Positions 5,924 to 13,015 of a stretch of 27,075 nt of DNA are shown here, piece after piece. Each line of letters opens with the position of its first letter. Position 1 is the first letter of the stretch. Under the pieces are notes generated by a model that searched no databases, had not been told where the DNA came from, and was given only the letters and a program-made list of their open reading frames with translations. The stretch comes from 2-02-FULL-62-14 sp035632555 (GTDB lineage Bacteria > Nitrospirota > Nitrospiria > Nitrospirales > Nitrospiraceae): positions 1-27,075 of the forward strand of contig DASQGO010000128.1 of the NCBI GenBank assembly GCA_035632555.1. The letters are read 5' to 3'. The position numbers and the translations under genes were made by a program.

Positions 5924-8209
5924 ATGGCGCAGGATCCGCTCAAAGTAAAGTTCTGGGGCACGCGCGGATCGGTTCCTACGCCGGGTCCGCAAACGGCAAA
6001 GTACGGCGGAAACACGTCGTGCGTCGAGGTGCGCGCGCAGGACGGCACGATCATTGTGCTGGATTGCGGAACCGGCGCGCGGCTGCTCGGGCTCGATCTG
6101 TTGAAGTCGGCGTCCCACCCGCTCCGCATCAATCTGTTCATCGGCCATACCCACTGGGATCATATCCAGGGCTTTCCGTTTTTTACGCCGGTGTTCCTGC
6201 CGGATACCGAACTCAACGTCTTTGCGCCTGCCGGGTTGCAGCGGTCGGTGGAAGAGGCGCTGGCCGGCCAGATGCAATATTCCTATTTCCCGGTGACGCT
6301 GCGCGATCTGCGCAGCCGCATTCATTTTACGGAACTGGAGGAGGGATTTTTGCGACTGGGCGACGTGATGATCGAGACGCAGTACCTGAATCATACGGCG
6401 CCGACGATTTCTTTCCGCATCTCGAGCGGCGGCGCGACCGTAGCTTACGTCACGGACCATGAGCCGTTCTGGAGCCCGTCCGGATCGGAGTTCAAGCATC
6501 CGGGCGACCAGCGGCATATCGCTTTCCTGAACGGGGCGGACCTCGTGATTCATGACGCACAGTACAGCTTGGAAGAGTATCCCGGCAAAGTTGGGTGGGG
6601 ACACAGCACCGTCGATTATGCGACGGAAATCGCGATGGCGGCTGGCGTCAAGCAGCTGGCGTTGTTTCATCACGATCCGCTGCATGACGATGGCGAGATT
6701 GCGCGCATGGAGGGGATTGCTAAACGTCTGGTGCAGGCGCGCGGTGCGGCGCTGGACGTGGTCGCAGCGGCGGAAGGGTTGGCCTTGAACGTGCAGGGCA
6801 ATTCTCACGCACAGCTACCCGACGAGGCCTCGGCCTTGCGGCGGCGTTCGATCGTCGGCGAGCGAGTGCTGGTGGTCGGCACCACCGATGCCGAAGCAGC
6901 GACGATCGGGCAGGTCTTGGCGGAAGACGGATTGGTGTTTCTCGCGGCTCCGGACCAGCAGACGGCGCTTGCCCAGGCCGTCGAAGTGCCTCCCAGCTTG
7001 GTGATCGTCGATAAACAATTGCCGCATGGTGACGGAGTCGGTCTGATCAAGCAAATCCGGTCCAAACTCGGCCGTCCCAGCCTGCCGGCGTTGATGCTGA
7101 CGAGCGAGTCGGATAACCCCAGTGGGCGGATGTTGATCGGGCCGGCCGACGATTACCTGGCGCGGCCGATTGTGTCCGCGATGCTGCGTGCACGCGTGCG
7201 GGCCTGGCTGACGCGTGCGCTGACGGCATTCGATGAGAGTCAGGCCGACGAAGGGATTCATGGCGGCGCGTCCCGCGAGCCTCACGCCAATTTTGAGCCG
7301 GTCGGTAAGATGCTGGTGGGGGCCTATGCCGGTCTGCTCGCTGCTGCACCGCTCTTTCAATCGCTATCCCAGGATCAACTGGCGCGGTTAGTCTCGAAGG
7401 CTGTCGAGCGAGTGTATCTGCCTGGGCAGACCGTATTCCGGCAGGGCGAATCCGGCGCGCACATCTATGTCGTGCTCGGAGGACAAGTCCGTATTGTCGA
7501 GGCGACGCCGGAGGCGCCGCTGGTGGACCGGTTTGTCGGCGAGCTGGGGCAGGGCGAAATCGTCGGCGAGATGGGCCTGCTGCTCGACCACTCGCGAACC
7601 GCGACGGTGATGGCGGTCGAACGGACGCGGTGCCTGATGATTCCCCAGGATGACTTTACCGAGGCGCTGGAACAGTCCCCACAGTTGGCCATCGGGCTTT
7701 TGCGCATGATGGCCGCGCGCTTGCAGAACGTCAACCGTCTATTGTCCAGGACCGCTCCCGATCCGTTGACCGTTCTGGCCGGCCGGCGCACGTTTCATGA
7801 CCAGTACCGGCGGTTGGCCGCCGGGGCGCGCCGCCGGTGCAGCAGCGTCATTTTGTTGAGCCTGGACGTGCTCCATCTGAAAGAGATCAACGATCATTTC
7901 GGATATACGATGGGCGACGAAGTGTTGCGTGCCGTGGCAGATGCACTTGTGGAGTCCACCCGCACCACCGATCTCGTCTCGCGGTATGGCTCGGACGAAT
8001 TTGCCGTGCTGCTGGTTGACGCCGGGCATGACCAGGTCGAGGTGATTATTGACCGCGTCACGCACAAGTTGGCCGATCTGGGGCAGCGGCGCGCGTTGCC
8101 GCGCAAGGTGGAGTGCAGCATCGGCATTGCCGTAAGCCCGGTTCCCCCGGAATCCGCGGAAGAATTACTGCGCGAGGCCGATCTGGATATGAACCGTCGG
8201 AAGATCTGA
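5924..8209 (+). CDS. Metallo-beta-lactamase / pseudo-receiver / cNMP-binding / GGDEF fusion
   Basis: The 761-residue product carries four domains. Residues 1-290 form a metallo-beta-lactamase fold hydrolase with HTHWDH at 75-80, LNHTAPTISF, YVTDHEP and a late HHDP. Residues about 311-430 resemble a response-regulator receiver with an Asp at 363 (VIVDKQLPHGDG), but the N-terminal acidic pair is replaced by VVGTTDAE and the usual Lys reads as Arg (DYLARP), so phosphorylation is doubtful. Residues about 475-600 form a cyclic-nucleotide-binding domain with the phosphate-cassette Glu549 and Arg558 (GEMGLLLDHSRTATV). The C-terminal diguanylate cyclase domain has GSDEF at 689-693 and an inhibitory-site RTTD at 680-683, exactly five residues upstream. 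It is inferred to make c-di-GMP under control of cyclic nucleotide and perhaps of the hydrolase domain. It is cytoplasmic, with no membrane segment. The unknown gene at 4893 precedes it in an apparent operon. Confidence 0.9.
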   Translation: MAQDPLKVKFWGTRGSVPTPGPQTAKYGGNTSCVEVRAQDGTIIVLDCGTGARLLGLDLLKSASHPLRINLFIGHTHWDHIQGFPFFTPVFLPDTELNVFAPAGLQRSVEEALAGQMQYSYFPVTLRDLRSRIHFTELEEGFLRLGDVMIETQYLNHTAPTISFRISSGGATVAYVTDHEPFWSPSGSEFKHPGDQRHIAFLNGADLVIHDAQYSLEEYPGKVGWGHSTVDYATEIAMAAGVKQLALFHHDPLHDDGEIARMEGIAKRLVQARGAALDVVAAAEGLALNVQGNSHAQLPDEASALRRRSIVGERVLVVGTTDAEAATIGQVLAEDGLVFLAAPDQQTALAQAVEVPPSLVIVDKQLPHGDGVGLIKQIRSKLGRPSLPALMLTSESDNPSGRMLIGPADDYLARPIVSAMLRARVRAWLTRALTAFDESQADEGIHGGASREPHANFEPVGKMLVGAYAGLLAAAPLFQSLSQDQLARLVSKAVERVYLPGQTVFRQGESGAHIYVVLGGQVRIVEATPEAPLVDRFVGELGQGEIVGEMGLLLDHSRTATVMAVERTRCLMIPQDDFTEALEQSPQLAIGLLRMMAARLQNVNRLLSRTAPDPLTVLAGRRTFHDQYRRLAAGARRRCSSVILLSLDVLHLKEINDHFGYTMGDEVLRAVADALVESTRTTDLVSRYGSDEFAVLLVDAGHDQVEVIIDRVTHKLADLGQRRALPRKVECSIGIAVSPVPPESAEELLREADLDMNRRKI

Positions 8210-8507
8210 CCGTTTGCTCGAAGGGGCCTTGTCCTGACGTCTGTCCTCCTGCCCCTGACTGCTCCTGTGCGTCTCCGAAGCCGTCATTTGTATATCGCGT
8301 CGGTGTAGAGTACACTGCATCACCGTAGAGCCACGGCGACAATCCCATCTCTCGCGCTTCCGTCCATCTGATCTTGTTGCCCGCGCGATCGATTTTTAGG
8401 CACGCTGCTCGTACGGCGCAAGTGTGCGTCCGAGGTCCGTCCATAAGGTCTGAAGGCGGAATCAATCCACGCTACGTCATCCTAGAGCGACCGGAGGAAC
8501 AGGGAAT
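8210..8507. other. Intergenic stretch with no gene identified
   Basis: These 298 bases lie between the GGDEF fusion and the next small plus-strand gene. A weak promoter-like pair (TTGTAT at 8288-8293, TACACT at 8311-8316, 17-bp spacer) might drive the downstream genes. A minus-strand open frame crosses the area but I could not support it as a gene. No clear terminator hairpin was seen after 8209. Confidence 0.4.
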
Positions 8508-8843
8508 ATGGGGAGACTCAACGCCGATCCAATCGCTGTTTTTCCTGACGGCGGACACCTGCTGGTGAGTACGACCTATTGCGGGGAGGGGCAGTTTGTC
8601 TGCGAGCTATACATGGCGGACCGGGGACAGAGAGATCGGATGGATTTGCGGGTTGTCTCGAGTCTGCCTGAGGCGGCGACCTGTCTCCAGGCCCAGACCA
8701 GCGCCTATACCCAGGCGCGACATCTCTATCCCGGCATGGCAGAGGGCATGAAGCAGCCTCCCTACCTCATCTGGTCGGGGCCGTCGCTGCCGTCGTTTGA
8801 GCCGGAGGCACGTTCGCGAAGCAGTCAGAGACGTCGCGGGTAG
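8508..8843 (+). CDS. Small hypothetical protein
   Basis: This 111-residue frame has a well-placed GGAGG ten bases before its ATG at 8508. I recognise no family. The N-terminal part looks like a compact beta-rich fold (DPIAVFPDGGHLLVSTTYC, then FVCELYMADRG), with Cys at the end of the first strand block and in the next. The C-terminal tail becomes Ser/Arg-rich and is probably disordered. There is no signal peptide or membrane segment. Another small gene with a strong ribosome-binding site follows 35 bp downstream, so the two may be co-transcribed. Confidence 0.65.
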   Translation: MGRLNADPIAVFPDGGHLLVSTTYCGEGQFVCELYMADRGQRDRMDLRVVSSLPEAATCLQAQTSAYTQARHLYPGMAEGMKQPPYLIWSGPSLPSFEPEARSRSSQRRRG

Positions 8844-8878
8844 CACACACCTCTTTAGGGAGAGAAAAGGAGACGGAT

Positions 8879-9124
8879 ATGGCCTGGCGCGTCGTCAAAA
8901 AGGGATTCAAAGCCAAGCGTATGAAACGGCAGCCCAAGATCAGATGGGAACGATTTGGGGTGGACATGATGGTGCCGGAGAAACTTCCCACACCTATCGA
9001 AGAGATCAGGCGGGAGGTCTTGAAACTGGCGAGCCTGGGGATGAAGCAAAGCACGCGATTACAGCCGGCAGCCCTCCATGCTCCAAAAACAACCCGCCGC
9101 AGGCGGCGCAGGGCTGCCGAGTAG
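8879..9124 (+). CDS. Small basic hypothetical protein
   Basis: An AAGGAG element six bases before the ATG at 8879 strongly supports translation of this 81-residue product. It is very basic: the N-terminal third reads like a nucleic-acid-contacting segment (WRVVKKGFKAKRMKRQPKIR) and the C-terminus ends in a run of six Arg followed by AAE. The middle (PTPIEEIRREVLKLASLGM) is probably an amphipathic helix. I do not recognise a family; RNA or DNA binding is a guess based only on charge. It follows the 8508 gene on the same strand. Confidence 0.65.
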   Translation: MAWRVVKKGFKAKRMKRQPKIRWERFGVDMMVPEKLPTPIEEIRREVLKLASLGMKQSTRLQPAALHAPKTTRRRRRRAAE

Positions 9125-9126
9125 TC

Positions 9127-9358
9127 AATAATCATCTTGTCGCGAGACGGTGACGCGCCTCAGGAGGATTCCATCGGCAGACAGAGTACCACACTCAAAA
9201 TCGCCATCACGAGCGAACCCGGCAGGTTTATCAGAAGGAAAAAGAGGCGCGCCGCGAACAACGGAAGACGGAGAAAGCCATCCGTCCAGTTCGGCAACCG
9301 GCGGAAACGATCCAGGCCTTGCTGGTCTGATATGGGGCCGCAAGCCCCTTTATACTAG
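9127..9358 (+). pseudogene. Frameshifted remnant of a small charged protein gene
   Basis: No single frame here gives a convincing protein, but three successive plus-strand frames together do. Bases 9211-9279 read ERTRQVYQKEKEARREQRK, a charged helix. Bases 9303-9329 in a second frame read GNDPGLAGL. Bases 9329-9358 in the third read DMGPQAPLY followed by TAG. From memory, small proteins of a family seen in Nitrospira and deltaproteobacteria have this same order: a Lys/Arg/Glu-rich helix, then a DP-LAG-like segment, then a GPQP-like end. This looks like such a gene broken by two indels, or sequence errors. AGGAGG at 9162-9167 lies upstream with no matching start codon. The family resemblance is from recall and not verified. 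Confidence 0.4.
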
Positions 9359-9376
9359 CCCCGTTGCAGAAGGAGC

Positions 9377-9823
9377 TTACCTTCCAAAGCGTGAAACCCC
9401 GCCGCCGCTTCCAAACGCATTGAACGTTCCAGTGCTCGGTGCCATCGGCGTGGGTGGCGCAACCGGCGTCATTTGCTCACGTGGCATGATCGGTCCTCTT
9501 GGCGTGAAGGGGAGCATCGGCGCTGGTGCAAGACCAGCTGCCGGCTGGCCGAAGCTAGAACGTGGCGCAGGCAGGGTTAGAATCGTGCCGGACTGCAGAC
9601 CACCATGCGGCGACGTGAACTGATAGGTTTGGAACCCGCCTCCCAGGTCCATGATCGTTCCCATGTTCCCGTGAGAGTCAGAGTAGGTCCGGAACCCATT
9701 GCCCAACTCCATCACCGTACCGCTTGTCCCATCGCTGCCTTGAATAATGCTGATGCCCTGCGCCGACGCGTTTCCCCACGCCAGCAGAGCACTGATGACC
9801 AGGATTTTCAGTACGGTGAGCAT
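9377..9823 (-). CDS. Small secreted protein with short tandem repeats
   Basis: The 148-residue product starts with a classic signal peptide (MLTVLKILVISALLAWGNASAQ) with a likely cleavage site after ASA or AQG. The mature N-terminus has at least two copies of a repeat of about 17-20 residues: GTVMELGNGFRTYSD and GTIMDLGGGFQTYQF, then a partial third, SGTILTLPAP. The rest is Pro-, Met- and Gly-rich and probably extended. A GGAGG six bases before the ATG at 9823 fixes the start. I do not recognise a named family; periplasmic or extracellular location is inferred. It is followed downstream by the convergent small-gene remnant and preceded by the PHP gene on the same strand. Confidence 0.8.
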   Translation of the reverse strand: MLTVLKILVISALLAWGNASAQGISIIQGSDGTSGTVMELGNGFRTYSDSHGNMGTIMDLGGGFQTYQFTSPHGGLQSGTILTLPAPRSSFGQPAAGLAPAPMLPFTPRGPIMPREQMTPVAPPTPMAPSTGTFNAFGSGGGVSRFGR

Positions 9824-9902
9824 CGGTTGCCTCCGTCAATGTGGGTTCCCGTACTTTCATCATAACAGGTGCGGTGTAATAGTGGGAGTGGAGGGGGAGT
9901 GG

Positions 9903-10748
9903 CTAGGCGGAGGCTGCCTTCTTCAATGGATCAAGCAGCTTGACGGGGACTGTGAGCCCGCCTTTTCCCACTCCGACTTCGATATCCGGTTTGGTGAGTC
10001 CGTGGAAGTCGCTGCCGCCGGTCACGAGCAGATCCAACCGCTTCGCAATATCGCGCAACTCGGCTGTCTGCTTGGGATTGTGCGTGCTGTAGTGCACTTC
10101 CACCCCGCCCAAACCTTCCGCCTTTAATCGTTCGCATAATGCAAACAGCCCTTCGCTGTTTTGTTTGGCCCAGAGAGGATGGGCTAGGACGGGGACACCT
10201 TTTGCAGCTCTGATCCAGGCCATAGCCTCCGCCGGGTCCGGCAGCTCGCGCGGCACATACGCCGGTTTGCCCTGTGCAAGGAAACGATCGAAGGCTTCCT
10301 TGGCTGATTTGACGTAGCCTTTAGTCATCAAGACGCGCGCGATGTGCGGCCGTCCCACCGATTCGGTTCCGGCCAGTTTCCGTACTTCGTCGTAGGTGAT
10401 GTCGTGTCCCATTGCGCGCAGCCGCTCGATGATCAATGGGTTGCGGTTGTGGCGGCTGGCGCGGAGCCCGGCCAGCCTGGCGTGCAATGCCGGGTCCTGC
10501 CAATCCAGAAAATAACCGAGGATATGCAATTCGCTCTCGCCGAACCGTGAGCTGATCTCCACACCGGGGATGACTTCAATACCGAGGCTCGCACCGGCTT
10601 GCAGGGCCTCGGGGATGCCGGTGGTGATGTCATGATCCGTGATGGCCAGCGCGGTCACGCCGGCTTTGTGCGCGAGCGCGAGCACAGCGGCCGGCGGCAG
10701 GCTGCCGTCCGAATGGGTGGTATGGAGGTGGAGATCAAGGCGGCTCAT
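9903..10748 (-). CDS. PHP-domain phosphoesterase (TrpH/YciV-like)
   Basis: The 281-residue product is a complete PHP-domain protein of the TrpH/YciV type, metal-dependent phosphoesterases that include nucleoside 3',5'-bisphosphate phosphatases and RNA 5'-end trimming enzymes. Metal ligands are visible in order: DLHLHTTHSD (His7, His9, Asp14), TDHD (38-40), GVEIS (Glu64), HILGYF, VLAHPLW, and GSDFHG near the C-terminus. The insertion between them, with the segment GRPHIARVLMTKGYV, is typical of this subgroup. It is cytoplasmic. No good Shine-Dalgarno precedes the ATG at 10748. The gene lies 53 bp downstream of the FolB-methyltransferase gene on the same strand, so shared transcription is likely. 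Family is certain, substrate is inferred. Confidence 0.93.
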   Translation of the reverse strand: MSRLDLHLHTTHSDGSLPPAAVLALAHKAGVTALAITDHDITTGIPEALQAGASLGIEVIPGVEISSRFGESELHILGYFLDWQDPALHARLAGLRASRHNRNPLIIERLRAMGHDITYDEVRKLAGTESVGRPHIARVLMTKGYVKSAKEAFDRFLAQGKPAYVPRELPDPAEAMAWIRAAKGVPVLAHPLWAKQNSEGLFALCERLKAEGLGGVEVHYSTHNPKQTAELRDIAKRLDLLVTGGSDFHGLTKPDIEVGVGKGGLTVPVKLLDPLKKAASA

Positions 10749-10801
10749 GGAGTGTTTGGTGGGTTATGGTTCGTGCGAGAAAATTTACTCAGCCAGGTTC
10801 A

Positions 10802-11719
10802 TCAGTTCTTCTGAGCGAGCAGCCGGGCAGTGAAGACAGGTTCGGTTCCGTGACTGTCATGGTGTTCGCCTTCGTCATAATGGAGGATCCGAAGGCCGCG
10901 TGCGAGGCCCAGTAATTCGTTGTGTTCGAGACAGAATTCTCTCCGGCGTGGATGTTGGTAGCGGAGATGATTGTCGACGAGAAAGGTTTCATAGATCAGG
11001 ACGCCACCGGGCTTCAGTGCCTGAAGCAGCACAGGAAAGAGAGGCCGATGGAGGTAGCAAAATCCGAGTATGACCTCGTAGCGGGCAGTCGGAATATCAG
11101 GCGGCCGAGCGGGATCTTCAAGATCCATAGAGCGGATGGTAACCGATGTCAAACCGTGTCGCGCGGCGTTGGAGGCCAGTTCAGCCAGTGCCTGTTCGTC
11201 CCGATCGACTGCGTCAACCGTAAACCCCTGAGAGGCCAGGTGGAGTGTGCTTCGGCCTCGCCCGCAGGCAACATCCAGAGCCCGCCCGCGTGGGAGCATT
11301 GCGAGAGAATCTTTCAGGAATTGCGCAGGGGCATGCTCAAGGAGCGTTGCCGGCCGAGCGCGATCGAGTTTAACGCCGACGGACCCCTGCACGTCGTCCA
11401 CTGGCGGGATGACCTTCCGAATCCACAGCCTGGCTCTGATGACCGGGAATTCGTGAAACAGCATAGTTGTCACTGCTTCGCCCAGTGTTTCCAGCAGGAC
11501 GTATGGTTGCTTGCGGCCAACTTCCAAGACCCGCGCGGCGACGGCGGCATAGTCGACCGCATTGGCGATGTCACTTGTGGAGGCGGCCAGGGGGAATGCG
11601 CCAGGCGCATACTCGAGTTCCAGATCAATCGCAATGGGCTGAAGTGCTCGGCGTTCGGCGGCGGTGACACCGCAATGCCCTTGGAATTCAAGGCGTTCAA
11701 TCATCAGGTGATCGGCCAT
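10802..11719 (-). CDS. Dihydroneopterin aldolase fused to a SAM-dependent methyltransferase
   Basis: The 305-residue product has two domains. Residues 1-120 match dihydroneopterin aldolase (FolB): Glu22 in AAERRALQP, Tyr56 in ANAVDYAAV, Glu76 in LETLGEAV, and the expected catalytic Lys101 in WIRKVIPPV, ending with VGVKLDR. Residues about 125-305 form a class I methyltransferase of the TehB-like type, with SAM-binding motif I ALDVACGRG (146-154), an acidic residue in VDAVDRDEQA, and LKPGGVLIYETF. FolB forms 6-hydroxymethyl-dihydropterin in folate synthesis; the methyl acceptor is unknown. No Shine-Dalgarno precedes the ATG at 11719 or the internal ATG at 11704. A TTGACG/GACAAT pair with 18-bp spacing (11749-11754 and 11725-11730) would place the RNA start almost on the first codon. 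It is divergent from the moa operon. Confidence 0.88.
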   Translation of the reverse strand: MADHLMIERLEFQGHCGVTAAERRALQPIAIDLELEYAPGAFPLAASTSDIANAVDYAAVAARVLEVGRKQPYVLLETLGEAVTTMLFHEFPVIRARLWIRKVIPPVDDVQGSVGVKLDRARPATLLEHAPAQFLKDSLAMLPRGRALDVACGRGRSTLHLASQGFTVDAVDRDEQALAELASNAARHGLTSVTIRSMDLEDPARPPDIPTARYEVILGFCYLHRPLFPVLLQALKPGGVLIYETFLVDNHLRYQHPRRREFCLEHNELLGLARGLRILHYDEGEHHDSHGTEPVFTARLLAQKN

Positions 11720-11768
11720 GAGGCATTGTCGTTGATGGGCCGGTTGTCCGTCAAGAAAGACCGCTTGC

Positions 11769-11798
11769 TTGACTACGATTCCAAGCGACTCCTATAAT
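11769..11798 (+). promoter_or_regulatory. Sigma70-type promoter of the moa operon
   Basis: TTGACT at 11769-11774 and a perfect TATAAT at 11793-11798 are separated by 18 bp. Transcription would begin near 11805, giving a leader of about 36 bases to the moaC start at 11841. It is one of the two best promoter matches in the window and also argues against any longer moaC reading starting at 11769. No molybdenum-cofactor riboswitch could fit in so short a leader. Confidence 0.75.
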
Positions 11799-11840
11799 CG
11801 TCCTGCAAGTTCCCATCATCGCGAAGGCTGCAATTTTTCG

Positions 11841-12338
11841 ATGAAAATGGGCGACCTGACGCATTTCAATAAGTCCGGGCGAGCACGGATGGTCGATGTC
11901 TCACAGAAGATCTCGACCGAGCGGGTTGCTGTAGCTCAAGCCCGCGTGTTCATGCTGCCGGAGACACTGGCGCAGATTCAAAAGGGCAAGATTGCCAAGG
12001 GCGATGTGCTGGCAGTGGCCCAGGTGGCCGGCGTCATGGGCGCGAAGCGAACGCCTGATCTCATTCCGATGTGCCACCCGCTGCTTCTCAGCAGCGTGGA
12101 TCTGGCGTTCAAAGAAGAATCTCAACCGGATCGGGACGGGCGGTGCGCCATTACTGTCACGGCGACGGTCAAGACGACGGGACCGACCGGCGTCGAGATG
12201 GAAGCCATGACGGCCGTGTCGGTGGCGGCGCTCACAATTTACGATATGTGTAAAGCGGTGGACAAAGGCATCAGTTTCGGCGGCATCCACCTTCTCTCCA
12301 AGTCCGGCGGAAAATCGGGGACCTACACCAGGCCATGA
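11841..12338 (+). CDS. moaC: Cyclic pyranopterin monophosphate synthase MoaC
   Basis: The 165-residue product converts the MoaA product into cyclic pyranopterin monophosphate, the first stable intermediate of molybdenum cofactor synthesis. Family blocks are complete: LTHFNKSGRARMVDVSQK, IPMCHPLLLSSVD, EAMTAVSVAALTIYDMCKAVDKG, and the C-terminus KSGGKSGTYTRP. The ATG at 11841 is chosen because the family starts here and the promoter lies at 11769-11798; an ATG two codons later is equally possible. There is no strong ribosome-binding site. The stop overlaps the start of the moaD-moaE fusion by four bases (ATGA), indicating translational coupling. Confidence 0.96.
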   Translation: MKMGDLTHFNKSGRARMVDVSQKISTERVAVAQARVFMLPETLAQIQKGKIAKGDVLAVAQVAGVMGAKRTPDLIPMCHPLLLSSVDLAFKEESQPDRDGRCAITVTATVKTTGPTGVEMEAMTAVSVAALTIYDMCKAVDKGISFGGIHLLSKSGGKSGTYTRP

Positions 12339-13015
12339 TCACCATCAAGCTGTTCGGTCTGATCAAAACCCTCGCGAACAACCAGGCCGAGCTGGCGGTG
12401 GCGCTCAATGGCGGACGGCGCGTGCAGGACCTGGTGGCGACGCTGGATGCGCAGTATCCGAAAATCGGCGAGTTGATTCATCAGAAGCGGGTGTTGATCT
12501 CCGTCAATCAGGACATCGCCCACGGCGACACCGAGATTCACGATAGCGATGAGGTGGCGCTGTTGCCGCCCTTTGCCGGTGGGGCGGATGACGCGATGCT
12601 CGTGCGCGTTCAGCAGGAAAATTTCTCCGTGGACGCCGAGATCGACCGGGTGCGCGCGCGGTCCACGCGCATCGGCGGAATTTCGATTTTTCTGGGGACG
12701 GCGCGGGATCATTCCAAGGGGCACGATGTCAGCTCCATTACCTTTGAGCACTACGAGGGGATGGCGCAGAAGAAGCTGCACGAGATCCGCGAGCGGGCGC
12801 TGAAACAGTTCGATGTGCTTGAAGTTCTGGTTCTCCACCGGTATGGAGAGATCGGAGTCGGCGAAAACATCGTGCTTATCGTCGTCGGTGCGGAACACCG
12901 GGCGGACGCCTTCAAGGCCTGCCGGTGGTGCATCGACGAGCTCAAGCAGATTACCCCCATTTGGAAGCTGGAGCATACGCCGGCAGGTGAAGTCTGGGTG
13001 GAGGAACATCCATGA
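12335..13015 (+). CDS. MoaD-MoaE fusion, molybdopterin synthase
   Basis: The 226-residue product joins both molybdopterin synthase subunits. Residues 1-83 are MoaD, a ubiquitin-like sulfur carrier, ending in LLPPFAGG (Gly82-Gly83). Residues about 88-226 are MoaE, with FLGTARDHSKG, ITFEHYEGMAQKK, VLVLHRYGEIGVGE, AEHRADAF and WKLEHTPAGEVWVE. Together they add two sulfurs to cyclic pyranopterin monophosphate. The MoaD C-terminal Gly must be free to be thiocarboxylated, but here it continues into ADDAMLV, so proteolytic cleavage after the double Gly is expected, as reported for mycobacterial MoaX. The gene overlaps moaC and moaA by four bases each, so all three are translationally coupled. No separate moaD or moaE is present in the window. 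Confidence 0.95.
   Translation: MITIKLFGLIKTLANNQAELAVALNGGRRVQDLVATLDAQYPKIGELIHQKRVLISVNQDIAHGDTEIHDSDEVALLPPFAGGADDAMLVRVQQENFSVDAEIDRVRARSTRIGGISIFLGTARDHSKGHDVSSITFEHYEGMAQKKLHEIRERALKQFDVLEVLVLHRYGEIGVGENIVLIVVGAEHRADAFKACRWCIDELKQITPIWKLEHTPAGEVWVEEHP

Noticed and set aside
5035..6808. Several long minus-strand open frames opposite the unknown protein and the MBL domain
   Set aside because: Low-complexity Arg/Pro/Ser-rich or His/Arg/Gln-rich translations lying opposite better-supported plus-strand genes.
8058..8465. A minus-strand frame across the intergenic region whose middle (RWTEAREMGLSPWLYGD) looks protein-like
   Set aside because: It needs a TTG or weak ATG start, has no ribosome-binding site, and its second half lies opposite the end of the GGDEF domain. 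A blastp search of the segment 8270-8440 could overturn this.
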